Of a stretch of 64,000 nt of DNA, positions 1 through 8,631 are shown in pieces. Position 1 is the stretch's first letter. The number at the start of each line of letters is the position of its first letter. Source of the stretch: Roseibium aggregatum (lineage in GTDB: Bacteria; Pseudomonadota; Alphaproteobacteria; Rhizobiales; Stappiaceae); assembly GCF_017309185.1 (NCBI RefSeq), contig NZ_JAEKJZ010000001.1:1364001-1428000 (forward strand), in the 5' to 3' direction. The notes below the pieces were generated by a model. It saw only the letters and a list, made by a program, of their open reading frames with translations, did no database searches and was not told the DNA's origin. A program made the position numbers and the translations under genes.

Positions 1-2
1 AG

Positions 3-1172
3 AAAAATTACGATTATTTATTCTTTGTGTATTCTACTTGGATTTTTATTTGCATTTCAGTTAATACGAGTTTTGAGCATGTGTACAACGATATATTTGT
101 GTATATGTCATATATTACTGTGTATGCGTTGGTCCAGACGCAGTATAAAAATTTATACCAAGTAAGAAGTACAATATTTTTTATCTTCTTTCTCGTTATC
201 GTTCTTTTTGTTGTCGCTATACCGGAGTCGTACACGGGGAACAGGTTCCTTCCAAACTTTGCATCGAGCGTAACCGGGTCATATTATGCGTTTCGGAACG
301 ATATGAGAATGGGACTGTTTCGAGCGCAAACCGTGTTTAGCCACGCCATTTATCATGGTATATTTTGTGCGATTATTTTATCGTATATGTGGTATCTTGT
401 AAAAAATAATTTCGGGAAGATTTTCTCTGTCATTTTGATATTAGCGGCAACATTCTTTTCTTTATCGTCCGGTCCTCTGACTGCAATTGCAATCCAGATC
501 GTTATTATCGTGGTTGAGCGCTTGACTCGCGGAATCCATAATCGCGGCCGGAAAATCTCGTTTTTTCTGCTCTTTTCTTACATTTTTCTTGAAATTGCCT
601 CGAAAGGTCCCTTCATCAATTTCCTGGCACGAACTTTGTCCTTCAACATGGGATCCGCGTACAACAGAATTCTGATCTGGGAACATACTACCGACGATAT
701 TATGCGGCATCCGATATTTGGGTTTGACCCGTTCACCTGGACGCGACCGATCTGGATGGGGGGGTCGGTAGACAGCTACTGGTTGATTGCCGCCATGACC
801 GGTGGAATACCTGCCGTTATATTGCTTGGCCTGTGTATTATTTTTATCGTTCGTGGCCTGTTTGCCCGGAGCGATGAAACCGTGAACCCCGACTATGTCT
901 CAGTTCGCCGCGGCGCCGCCTTCACCCTGATTGCCCTCTGCGTCTGTGGAGCCACCGTCGACTTTTTCAGGGAAGCCGAACCGCTCTTCGTGTTCTACCT
1001 GGCGCTGGCCGCGTTTGTGGCACGTTTGTCGGACGATCCGGCTGTCTTATCCCGCAACGCTGCCTCCACGACAAATGAAGGTGTTTCTCGGCGCAGTAGT
1101 AGAATCGGCTACACAAGGCCACGACAGTCTTCCGGTTCCGCTGCGGCTGGGCTTCCGGGTCAAACGCCATAG
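3..1172 (+). CDS. O-antigen ligase/polymerase-like membrane protein, 5' end missing
   Basis: The reading frame is open to the left edge of the window, so the start lies outside; GTG at 27 is only the first internal start-like codon. The visible 390 or so residues contain many hydrophobic segments and features of the Wzy/WaaL O-antigen ligase superfamily: the HAIYHG stretch, the SLSSGPLTA segment ahead of a membrane helix, and NRILIWEHTTDDIMRHPIFGFDP, the usual loop in which the repeat unit is thought to bind. Such proteins polymerise or ligate lipid-linked polysaccharide units on the periplasmic face of the inner membrane. The first 600 bases are clearly more AT-rich than the later window, as is common for polymerases in laterally exchanged capsule loci. 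The last 40 residues are low-complexity. Polymerase versus ligase cannot be decided from sequence. Confidence 0.8.
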   Translation, partial: KNYDYLFFVYSTWIFICISVNTSFEHVYNDIFVYMSYITVYALVQTQYKNLYQVRSTIFFIFFLVIVLFVVAIPESYTGNRFLPNFASSVTGSYYAFRNDMRMGLFRAQTVFSHAIYHGIFCAIILSYMWYLVKNNFGKIFSVILILAATFFSLSSGPLTAIAIQIVIIVVERLTRGIHNRGRKISFFLLFSYIFLEIASKGPFINFLARTLSFNMGSAYNRILIWEHTTDDIMRHPIFGFDPFTWTRPIWMGGSVDSYWLIAAMTGGIPAVILLGLCIIFIVRGLFARSDETVNPDYVSVRRGAAFTLIALCVCGATVDFFREAEPLFVFYLALAAFVARLSDDPAVLSRNAASTTNEGVSRRSSRIGYTRPRQSSGSAAAGLPGQTP

Positions 1173-1400
1173 CGCCTGTCCGGGGGAGGGGAGGCTGCGT
1201 CGGGATCTAGACAAAACGCCTGAAAATTTGCCGCCAGAAAAAGCAGAATTAATCGGGAAAGCATTGATAAAACGTCTGGTTTGGTTCAAGTGCGTTGGGG
1301 TGAGTTCGACGTTGACGAAAAGAAAACAAGCAACGCATGTCTTGCGGTCACGTGCAAACTGATTAGTGAAAATAAGCTATCACATTCAAAGGTAAATTTG

Positions 1401-1853
1401 ATGCTCAGGTCTCTCAACCAGTTTATTCGCATACAAAGGGCGCTTGTCGCAATCAAGCGGTATTACCTCACAAAGATCTGGGGCATGGACATACATCCGA
1501 CGGCTTTGTTTTCATTGAGTGCCAGGTTGGATAAGACCCACCCGAAAGGAATACATATCGGGGAAGGTTCCTATATCGCATTCGATGCCGCTATTTTGAC
1601 GCATGACATGACGCGCGCACTCAGGCTGGACACGGTCATAGGGAAAAACTGCTTTATTGGAGCGCGCAGCATCGTTTTACCTGGCGTAACGATCGGCGAC
1701 GGATGTGTCGTGGGGTCGGGGAGTGTGGTTACCAAGGATATACCGAGCGGATGTGCGGTGGCGGGTAACCCTGCCCAGATAATTCGTCAAGGGATCGAGA
1801 CCTTGAGTTTTGGTCGCTTGAAAGACAGGATGCCTCCAAAGGCGCAGCAATGA
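1401..1853 (+). CDS. Left-handed beta-helix (hexapeptide) acyltransferase
   Basis: About 150 residues. The C-terminal half has the imperfect hexapeptide repeats of the LbetaH acyltransferase family (IGKNCFIGARSIVLPGVTIGDGCVVGSGSVVTKDIPSG) and the closing AGNPAQII motif seen in serine, sugar and maltose O-acetyltransferases. Likely acetylates a sugar of the polysaccharide with acetyl-CoA in the cytoplasm. The frame is open further upstream to 1281, but the 40 extra residues do not resemble the family, and ATG 1401 has a purine-rich AAGG at 1389-1392; I therefore prefer 1401. It follows the polymerase-like gene on the same strand and sits among glycosyltransferases, which supports a role in surface-glycan decoration. 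The exact acceptor is unknown. Confidence 0.8.
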   Translation: MLRSLNQFIRIQRALVAIKRYYLTKIWGMDIHPTALFSLSARLDKTHPKGIHIGEGSYIAFDAAILTHDMTRALRLDTVIGKNCFIGARSIVLPGVTIGDGCVVGSGSVVTKDIPSGCAVAGNPAQIIRQGIETLSFGRLKDRMPPKAQQ

Positions 1854-1942
1854 AAAGCACTGTTGAAAATACAAAATCTCAAAATTGATTGCGTTTGAAC
1901 TCAATACCTTTTTGAAGGCGGGCTTGGCTCATTTCGATCTGA

Positions 1943-2053
1943 CAGATTGGAGATGAAAACCGACGCAACCCGACCTTGCTACTGAATGATTGGATCGGAT
2001 TTGGCTGGAGTGTTCCGCAAGAAGTCCCTGATTGGGAAGAAGAGGTCAAGTAA
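1943..2053 (+). pseudogene. Possible 36-residue coding remnant
   Basis: Between the acetyltransferase and the FkbM gene an open stretch bounded by stop codons encodes a peptide with ordinary protein composition (DENRRNPTLLLNDWIGFGW, then an acidic tail) but has no plausible start. It may be the end of a decayed gene. I do not recognise the family. The rest of 1854-2101 shows nothing. Confidence 0.25.
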
Positions 2054-2101
2054 AGCCCTCATCAGCTCAATAGACCGATATTTCGACGTTGTAAATTTCA
2101 T

Positions 2102-3055
2102 TTAGGAGCAATGATACAATCCGCTGTCAGAGCAGGATTGAAGAAAATACTCCTTTTTTTCCAACGGCACCGCGACTTGATTCCGGTTCTCGCTGGTGTG
2201 AACGATTTTTTTAACCTGTGTGATGCTTTTGGGACCCATCTGGAAGGTTAGATATGAAAATTTTTGGAACATATCCTGTAATTTTCGCATCTCTATGTCT
2301 GGCAACACCTCGAAAAAAATGATCGGCCGCAATTTTTGAAGTGTTGCGACGCCGCCTTCCAGCACGGCTTCTTCATGACCCTCAACATCAATTTTTATCA
2401 AGTCGACGCGTGTAAGCGACCTTTTCTGAACAAAGTCGTCAATTGTTGTGATTTCAACAAAGTCTGTTTTTTCGTATTCCTTTCGACCCTTGTGATTTTT
2501 TACCAGAGTTTGACTTGTTTCAAGAAGATTATGAGTGTCCACAGGATAATAAAGTACAGCGGAGCCACTATGATCTGACAATGCAATCTCAGCTATTTCA
2601 AAGCCGTTGTCTCCAAGACTGTTTTTATCAATATTTATTTTAAAAAATGCTAGGGCATCTTTGGAAGGTTCAAAAGAATAGACAGAGTCAGGGCGATTTA
2701 GAGAAGCAAGCGCTAAGAGGGAATAATAACCGGAGTTTGCGCCAACATCGAAAAATACCTGATCACGCTTGAAAAGAGATTGCATGAGAAGAGGCATTGG
2801 TGCCTCGGGAGCATGCCATCCAATGGTCGCCGCAGCACGGGACATTTGATCTTTCCCGCCAGCGCAGTAAAACGTCAATTCGTCTCGCGAAAATTGTTTC
2901 TTAGGTAATTTTACAACGACATAATCTGGAAGAAAGTTCCCGACACTTTGTATTCTGTAGTATAATTCTTTTTTTCCAATTGTTAAAAATAGGGAGCTTG
3001 CAATATAGTTTGCAATTTTATTCTGAAGAACACTTTTTGCAGCCACCTTTATCAT
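2102..3055 (-). CDS. FkbM family methyltransferase
   Basis: A SAM-dependent methyltransferase of the FkbM type (317 residues from ATG 3055). The core motifs are visible: FFDVGANSGYYSLLA (SAM-binding motif I), SFEPSKDALAFFKIN (motif II acidic loop) and VDLIKIDVEGHEEAVLEGG, the hallmark C-terminal FkbM motif. FkbM proteins O-methylate sugars or small molecules; in capsule loci they usually methylate a sugar hydroxyl. ATG 3055 is preceded by AAAAGG with a 6-base gap; a TTG 33 bases further out lacks a ribosome site. It is AT-rich relative to the later window and faces the acetyltransferase end-to-end. Specific substrate unknown. Confidence 0.85.
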   Translation of the reverse strand: MIKVAAKSVLQNKIANYIASSLFLTIGKKELYYRIQSVGNFLPDYVVVKLPKKQFSRDELTFYCAGGKDQMSRAAATIGWHAPEAPMPLLMQSLFKRDQVFFDVGANSGYYSLLALASLNRPDSVYSFEPSKDALAFFKINIDKNSLGDNGFEIAEIALSDHSGSAVLYYPVDTHNLLETSQTLVKNHKGRKEYEKTDFVEITTIDDFVQKRSLTRVDLIKIDVEGHEEAVLEGGVATLQKLRPIIFFEVLPDIEMRKLQDMFQKFSYLTFQMGPKSITQVKKIVHTSENRNQVAVPLEKKEYFLQSCSDSGLYHCS

Positions 3056-3734
3056 AGTAAGCCTTTTCGGTATGAATAGTGTGTTCAATGTTGCAGAATA
3101 ATATTACCTTGTGCTGCCGTCGGTAAACTCCAGGAGACTGTCGTTGACCTCCTGCTCTTATCGCTTGAGCGACGTAGAGGGAGGTAAATAGTTATATAAG
3201 TAATAAAGAAGCTCCCAAATTATTGGGTCTATTTTATTGGTTTGTCAATAATTTTTGAAGCTTTTTTCTGTCGCTCAATTGATGAAGTTGTGTGGTTGAA
3301 TAATTAATTCCAACCGGGTTCTGGGCAACCAAAGATCTTGTACGCTTCCACGATCGTGGGACTTCTGACGCGGTTAGAGCCCTTCCCGGTCATATTGGAT
3401 CATTTGACTGAGACCAATTTGTCCGGCCCCAAGAGAATGATTTTTCGCTCGCTTTTGTCCAAATCGGGTGGCTTTTGACGGCCCGTCGGCAGCGTTGCGC
3501 CGCTTGCACAATGCACCGCATCGCACTTCGCGACGCGCCTTGCCGAGCGAGCCGTCAAAAGCCATCATATGGTTCAAGATGACCGGGAAGGGCTCTAGCC
3601 TTCGATAAGAGCGGGTATGGTCGTCCTTTGAGAAACGCTTTCTGTTTCATTTTCGTTTCGGTGGGAGCGATGGACAAGCATACTCACAAGATCTGAATAA
3701 GCGCATTTTTGGTTGTGATGGCGGGCCATTCACG
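3056..3734. other. Long intergenic region
   Basis: About 680 bases between FkbM and the next coding trace. The part next to FkbM (3056-3320) is AT-rich and must hold its promoter, but no clear -35/-10 pair stands out. The centre is occupied by the 223-bp inverted-repeat element. I see no gene that would be convincing on either strand. Confidence 0.5.
3375..3597. repeat. 223-bp element with 19-bp perfect terminal inverted repeats (MITE-like)
   Basis: The left end (3375-3393, TAGAGCCCTTCCCGGTCAT) is the exact reverse complement of the right end (3579-3597). A second nested inverted pair, GGCTTTTGACGGC at 3470-3482 and its complement at 3551-3563, sits inside. The outermost bases are TA on both sides, so a TA target duplication flanking a 219-bp element is possible. 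No transposase is encoded. The structure suits a non-autonomous miniature transposon or a RIME-like intergenic repeat of the kind common in Hyphomicrobiales. Confidence 0.75.
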
Positions 3735-3917
3735 TCATGCGGCGAAAAAGGGGTTTTGATGCCAGTTCATCGACATCCATTCGCAATGCCGGATCTGTTC
3801 CAAGAGTGCGGTGATGTGGCCATAGGGCCGAAAGGCTGTCCAGTTGGACAGGTCGTAAGTTGGAAGGCCGAGGAAAGGTGCTGGCACCAACTGATAGATC
3901 TCGCCAGTCTCAGTTCG
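3735..3917 (-). pseudogene. Coding-like 60-codon remnant downstream of the GT2 gene
   Basis: Reading leftward from a stop at 3918-3920, the frame stays open for 60 codons and gives a protein-like sequence rich in aromatic residues (GEIYQLVPAPFLGLPTYD, then NWTAFRPYGHITALLEQIRH) ending at TGA 3735-3737. There is no ATG near its beginning. It partly overlaps the end of the neighbouring glycosyltransferase in another frame. The composition suggests the tail of a formerly larger gene whose front was replaced by the current neighbour. I do not recognise the family. Confidence 0.35.
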
Positions 3918-4854
3918 TTAGCCACTCGCGGCGCCGTGTCCAGATATCTGACCATACCTTTCTGGAGGCCTGAGTGCTCGGCGAACGTTTAAAGAGACTC
4001 AAAACCGAAAAGCAGAAAAATCTGACGAGAACATGCAGGCGAAACAGCCATTCGCCGGCGCCTGCTTGATGACGGGGCCAGTGTTTTCTTAGGAAGTGAA
4101 CTTTCGCCTTGAGCAGGCGCACCATCTTGTCAGACCGCACGGGTTCTGAAGCTCCACCATAGTGAAGTATTGTTGCCTCTGGCGTAAAAAGGCCCTTTAG
4201 CCCTTGCTCTCGAGCCCGATAGCAGTAGTCCGCTTCTTCTGCGTACATGAAGAAATCGGTGTCGAAACCCTGCAAGCTCTCCCAAAGGTCACGTCTGGTG
4301 AGAAAGAAACAACCGGTGACGATCTCGATTTCTCTCACGGAGTCGCGCTTCCAGCCGCCATAGGCTTCCCAGTTGATCTTGTCGGAATTCTTGAAAATTC
4401 GTGATAGGCCAATGGCTTGCGTAAAGAGCGACCAAAGAGACATAAAACGCCAGCAAGAGGTGGGGTTCAACGAACCGTCTGCGAACACGGTCCTGCCTCC
4501 GTATATGCCGGCGCCGGGGTTTGCGCTCGCGAATGCCATCAAGTTGTCGACGGCGCCCTCTTTGCATTCTGTGTCAGGGTTCAACAGCAAAAGCCATTCG
4601 GAGTTTGAGTGCTTTATCGCTTCGTTGTTGCCTGCTGCAAATCCGATGTTTTCAGAATTTCTGATCAGTGTAGCCTGAGGAAACTCCGCTTCAATCCTGT
4701 CGGCGGATCCATCGTTTGAGTTGTTATCGAAAACGATAACCGAGAACTCGGTGTTCAAAGTTGTATCGTAAAGGGTCTTAAGCGCCTGCAGGGTAAGATC
4801 AGCAGTATTATAGCTGATTATGATTACGGAAAGTGGCGCCATGTCGCGTTGCAT
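3910..4854 (-). CDS. Glycosyltransferase family 2, rhamnosyltransferase-like
   Basis: 314 residues with a GT-A fold. SVIIISYNTADLTLQAL opens the domain, VFDNNSNDGSAD (41-52) is the nucleotide-sugar site, ENIGFAAGNNEAI (68-80) is typical of WbbL-like rhamnosyltransferases, and LLNPDTE (91-97) takes the place of the DXD metal motif. FMYAEEADYCYRAREQG carries the likely catalytic acidic pair. The C-terminus has one hydrophobic segment (FCFSVLSLF) that may dock it on the membrane. It should add a sugar to a lipid-linked repeat unit on the cytoplasmic side. Start ATG 4854 or ATG 4842 (MAPLSV); neither has a strong ribosome site. Donor sugar not determinable. Confidence 0.85.
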   Translation of the reverse strand: MQRDMAPLSVIIISYNTADLTLQALKTLYDTTLNTEFSVIVFDNNSNDGSADRIEAEFPQATLIRNSENIGFAAGNNEAIKHSNSEWLLLLNPDTECKEGAVDNLMAFASANPGAGIYGGRTVFADGSLNPTSCWRFMSLWSLFTQAIGLSRIFKNSDKINWEAYGGWKRDSVREIEIVTGCFFLTRRDLWESLQGFDTDFFMYAEEADYCYRAREQGLKGLFTPEATILHYGGASEPVRSDKMVRLLKAKVHFLRKHWPRHQAGAGEWLFRLHVLVRFFCFSVLSLFKRSPSTQASRKVWSDIWTRRREWLTN

Positions 4855-5035
4855 AGTGTTGTTCCGGCCCTTTTGATCTCGAAATATGCTTGTGTTGGAT
4901 GTTTAACGATTTGAAGTCACATGGATATCAAAATAATCACTGAACATTTTGCCGCGAATTTGTGCTGCAAGCCTGACAGGCTGTTTCAGATGCAGTTTTT
5001 CTCGGCATGAGGTTGGACCTCGTTGGTGGGGATAT

Positions 5036-5926
5036 TCAAGGTTTCTTGCGAAAGTAGTTCGAAAAATATTTTATCGCGCCGAAGCTAGCATAGGGCTGCA
5101 TCGTCAGAAATGTCTTAAACGCAAAATACATACGCGCAAGATTGCGCTGCAGCATCATCCGGGCAACTTCACTCGGAATAAATTGCCCATAGTAGGTTTT
5201 CCATCGCCGCTCTACTTGACGCAGAAACTCCGGGTCTTTCATCAAACCGGTGGGACCAAGGTGCTCTCGCAGAATAGCTATATGCTTGTTGTAGAGCTTT
5301 GCCGGGGAGCGTGTCTGTTGGTTCTGGTGTTGCCTGTAAGACATCACGACTTTTCCGTGGCAGTGACCGTTCGCTGCTGTTCCGAGCAATCGGAGGTTCA
5401 AATCGTGATCCGCGCCCATGCCGGCTTCCGGCTGAAAACCGCCGATCGACTGCAGGGCACTTCGACGATACATGCATTGCGAAAACGAGGGAGTGAAACC
5501 CATTGCGACATCGCGACCGGTGAAGCTCTTTTCTGGCAGGATATTCTCGCCGATGCGAGTTCCATTCTCATCAATCTTTTTGTTGGAACCGACCACCATA
5601 ACCGCGTCCGGATGAGCCTGAAAGGCTGCGAGGTGGTGCTTGATGGCATCGGGTTCAAGGATGTCGTCATGGTCAAGGAAAAGAACGAAGTCTGTGTTTA
5701 CGACCTTGAGACCGGCATTCCGGGCAGCCGAGTCACCGCTATTCGCCTGTTGAATGAGCGTGCCACTGGTTGTTTCTTGCACGACCTTGCAAGTCTCATC
5801 GCTGGAGCCGTCGTCGACAACCACGATATCGGGGGCAACATCAACCTGGTTGAGAACGCTTTCAAGCGTTTCGGCAATGAAGTTTTGCGCATTGTAGGTC
5901 GGTATAATAACACTGCATGTCGACAT
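5036..5926 (-). CDS. Glycosyltransferase family 2
   Basis: 296 residues. CSVIIPTYNAQNFIAETLESVL starts the GT-A domain, VVDDGSSD lies at 37-44, and LFLDHDD (82-88) is the DXD metal-binding motif. GGFQPEAGMGADHDLNLRLL contains the second acidic motif near the active site. The C-terminal 70 residues are basic and aromatic and may contact membrane or lipid carrier. It lies 65 bases downstream of a GT4 gene on the same strand, so both are probably co-transcribed. Role: one sugar-transfer step in assembly of the surface polysaccharide. Confidence 0.85.
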   Translation of the reverse strand: MSTCSVIIPTYNAQNFIAETLESVLNQVDVAPDIVVVDDGSSDETCKVVQETTSGTLIQQANSGDSAARNAGLKVVNTDFVLFLDHDDILEPDAIKHHLAAFQAHPDAVMVVGSNKKIDENGTRIGENILPEKSFTGRDVAMGFTPSFSQCMYRRSALQSIGGFQPEAGMGADHDLNLRLLGTAANGHCHGKVVMSYRQHQNQQTRSPAKLYNKHIAILREHLGPTGLMKDPEFLRQVERRWKTYYGQFIPSEVARMMLQRNLARMYFAFKTFLTMQPYASFGAIKYFSNYFRKKP

Positions 5927-5991
5927 GACTTTATCACCCGCTTACGATCAAGTCTGACTTCGCTTGTTCAAGCTTCGCGGACATCCCGCTG

Positions 5992-7110
5992 TCAAAACTG
6001 TTCAAAAAGTGCCGCAGCGCGCCGCGCACCAACTGAATCCCAATCGAAATAGCGTGCTTCCTTCTTTGCATTTTGCCCAAATCGCGCGCGCGTCGAAGTC
6101 CACAGCATTTGTTGCATGGCCTCGAAGAGAGCGTCACTATCCCTGGGTTCAACGACAATCATTGTGTCCGGCAGTTCGCTCAGGCGCCCGGCACCCATTG
6201 GTGAGGCAATGATGGGTAGGCCATGTAAAGCCGCTTCATAGGTCACTTGCGGACCTCCCTCCTCAAGTGACGGGAAAATAAAGACATCGGCCTTTTTGAA
6301 CCATTGATGCACGTCCTTGACAAAGCCCACCAACTCGACACGGCCGCTCTCCAAAACGTCTTTATACTTTTCCGCTAGGGCGGGTTCCACGTTGCCCACC
6401 AACTGGAGTTTGTGGGGAGGTGGCATGTGGCGCCAGGCATCCAGCAAAAGATGGACCCCTTTGCGCACGCAAGCGTAACCGCAGAACATGAAGGTCAAAC
6501 CTTCTTTGTCGTCATACGATCGATCAGGCACGGGAATTTTGGTGTTAACACCGTAACTCGCCGGCAAGATTTTCAGGTTTTCCGGCGCGTCTTCGAGCGC
6601 GAGCTCCACATTGCGATTGGGAGCGAAGATCGCGGAAGAGTATTTGTATTTTTCTTCTTCTTCCGCGATGCGTTCTTCCGTGATGCCGTGGGAGGGTAAT
6701 AGCCCTGCCGCATGATAGGCCTCATCCAGAATTTTCTTGGCGGACGCCATGCGTGTGTTGATTCCCTCCAGGACTACGGGGACTCGTCTCTCGTGAAGTG
6801 CTTTGTGCATTTCCAAAGACACTGCGGGCCACAAATAAGCTATGTCACCGGGTTGCACGGCGGCCATGAACGTTTTTTCCGATATGCGTGTGGCCTTTGC
6901 CTCAATGAATTTATATGGGAGCCAGGATAAGGGGCCTGGAAACGCTGTGCGGGTTGGAATGTCGAGCCACATCAAACGCCTGCGATTGACAAACAGCTCA
7001 ACATCATATCCCGCGCGCACCGCGCCACGTAAAATATTCAGGCAGGTGAAGCTCGGCCCAACGCCATCACAGGCCATTGGAAGTAGAGTTCTTATAACAG
7101 GCTTTCTCAT
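5992..7110 (-). CDS. Glycosyltransferase family 4
   Basis: 372 residues with a GT-B fold. The C-terminal Rossmann half has LTFMFCGYACVRKGVHLLLDAW, the entry strand of the donor domain, then FIFPSLEEGGPQVTYEAALHGLPIIAS, the E-x7-E motif of retaining GT4 enzymes that binds the nucleotide sugar. The N-terminal half (GVGPSFTCLNILRGAVRAGYDVEL) is the acceptor domain. It starts the leftward pair with the GT2 gene at 5036. A GGGAG lies 14 bases before ATG 7110, further than usual. Acceptor and donor unknown. Confidence 0.85.
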   Translation of the reverse strand: MRKPVIRTLLPMACDGVGPSFTCLNILRGAVRAGYDVELFVNRRRLMWLDIPTRTAFPGPLSWLPYKFIEAKATRISEKTFMAAVQPGDIAYLWPAVSLEMHKALHERRVPVVLEGINTRMASAKKILDEAYHAAGLLPSHGITEERIAEEEEKYKYSSAIFAPNRNVELALEDAPENLKILPASYGVNTKIPVPDRSYDDKEGLTFMFCGYACVRKGVHLLLDAWRHMPPPHKLQLVGNVEPALAEKYKDVLESGRVELVGFVKDVHQWFKKADVFIFPSLEEGGPQVTYEAALHGLPIIASPMGAGRLSELPDTMIVVEPRDSDALFEAMQQMLWTSTRARFGQNAKKEARYFDWDSVGARRAAALFEQF

Positions 7111-7634
7111 GCTATATACTCAATGCTCCCGAATCGAAAATACTTTTTATTGGAAATAAATTGTAGTTATAATTTGTCTTGGTCATGAAATTTTCGAGTA
7201 AAGGAGAATTAGAATCCATAATTTGTGCCTTCTATCATCGAGAGCAAATTTATCCTTAATCCCGAAAGCTATGCGCAAAGAAAGTATGAATATTAAACTG
7301 TTTTCGCAATTGAATAATTTCAGATCGAAGCAATGCGCCGGTCAATTCGATAACTTCTGTCTAATGTCCCAGAAACGGCTTCATGGAATGGACTTGATTT
7401 GATTGAATGAGAAAGTTCCTTGATGGTGTGAACCGATTGAGGTCGTACGGTTCATTGGTCTAGAGTAAAATTTATCCTTGGTCCATTGGCATGATCGTTT
7501 CGGAGGCTGGCTATTTGATGTTTGCCGCCCTCCTGCGATCGGTTGCCCTCGCGACGCTCTGATTCCTTTGGTGAATTGGAGGCGGTGGAGTTTCAAAAAA
7601 TCGGAAGGCGGCATTCATTTCACTGAAAGGCAGG
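7111..7634. other. Non-coding, AT-rich intergenic region
   Basis: 524 bases between the GT4 start and the SGNH-protein stop. I see no convincing gene. A short inverted pair GAACCG/CGGTTC (7430-7435 and 7448-7453) could form a hairpin but has no T-run. The promoter of the leftward GT4/GT2 pair must lie in the first part, which is strongly AT-rich. Confidence 0.5.
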
Positions 7635-8432
7635 TCAGCACTTCTGTTTTCCTGAAATGGCCTCCTTGAGGATCGGTAGCAGAAGCCTTCGCATGGTTTC
7701 GTCGGTTGGATGAAGTCCATCGGGAATAGCATCGCGCAGTTGGTTAGCGGAAAGTGTTCGCCAAACCGGCAACGTGTCAATGACATCCACACCATCGTAT
7801 TGGTCCGCGAGGTCATGATACAGCGCTTTGTACGCGGAAAGACCCGGCCTGACCCACTTTCGAGGGCCAAAGGCAGGAGCAAGAGTTGCCAACATCACAT
7901 GAGTTTTCGATTTTTGTGCCTGTGCAATAATTTCATCCAGATTGCGACGGCTCTGGTTCAAGGTAATTCCGCGGTGTAACGCGGCATCATTGGCTGAAAA
8001 GCCAACAATCAGGATGTCCGGCGCCTTTCGGTCAGGTGCAAAAATTTCCGCAAGTTGCTCAACTCCCCAGGTTGAGTTCTCGCCGGGTGTCGCGGTGACC
8101 GAAATTTGGTTTTTGGGGAGCGCGCCGGATGAGGCGTTGTGTTCAGGGTCGCCGCATTGATTGAGAGCGGTTTCGAGCGCGGCAAGCCACGTACCGCGCG
8201 AAAAAAGGCTTGCGCCGAGAAAATGGACGACGCGTGGACCCGCGTTTCGGTTGGGCAGGGTGGTTGCAACCGGTTGGTCGCCCGGTGATGCTGACATTGC
8301 TATGGCCGAAAAAACGCCGTGCGCCTTGAGATAGAGTGCCGACATCGTTGCCGTCGCGCAAATGACCGTAAAGAAAGCCAGGAACATGAGCCTCCAGGAA
8401 GAAATTTTTTGATAAGACGCGTGGAGTCTCAT
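7635..8432 (-). CDS. Membrane-anchored SGNH/GDSL-type hydrolase
   Basis: About 265 residues from ATG 8432. A hydrophobic segment (MFLAFFTVICATATMSALYL) follows a short basic N-terminus, so the catalytic part is probably periplasmic. SGNH blocks are recognisable: FLGASLFSRGTW (block I, Ser nucleophile), GFSANDA (block III Asn) and DGLHPTDE (block V, Asp-x-x-His). Such enzymes in glycan loci act as O-acetyltransferases or acetyl esterases. An upstream in-frame ATG at 8516 would add 28 residues with no recognisable feature; neither start has a strong ribosome site. It stands alone, divergent from the gene at 8632. Confidence 0.75.
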   Translation of the reverse strand: MRLHASYQKISSWRLMFLAFFTVICATATMSALYLKAHGVFSAIAMSASPGDQPVATTLPNRNAGPRVVHFLGASLFSRGTWLAALETALNQCGDPEHNASSGALPKNQISVTATPGENSTWGVEQLAEIFAPDRKAPDILIVGFSANDAALHRGITLNQSRRNLDEIIAQAQKSKTHVMLATLAPAFGPRKWVRPGLSAYKALYHDLADQYDGVDVIDTLPVWRTLSANQLRDAIPDGLHPTDETMRRLLLPILKEAISGKQKC

Positions 8433-8631
8433 AGTAGCTTGTAAGCCGAAAGCAGATGGGACGTTGCATATAATCCGGATGTGCAAAAGAAACACCTCAT
8501 GCAAAGAGTTGCACATTTCTTTGCTTCTTTGACCTGTGCCATACGACCGACTTGCATCCTCAAAAGGTAAGGGTTACGAATTTCGGCGATGAAATTGAAG
8601 TTATTCAAATAAAGAGCAACGCCTTCGGATC

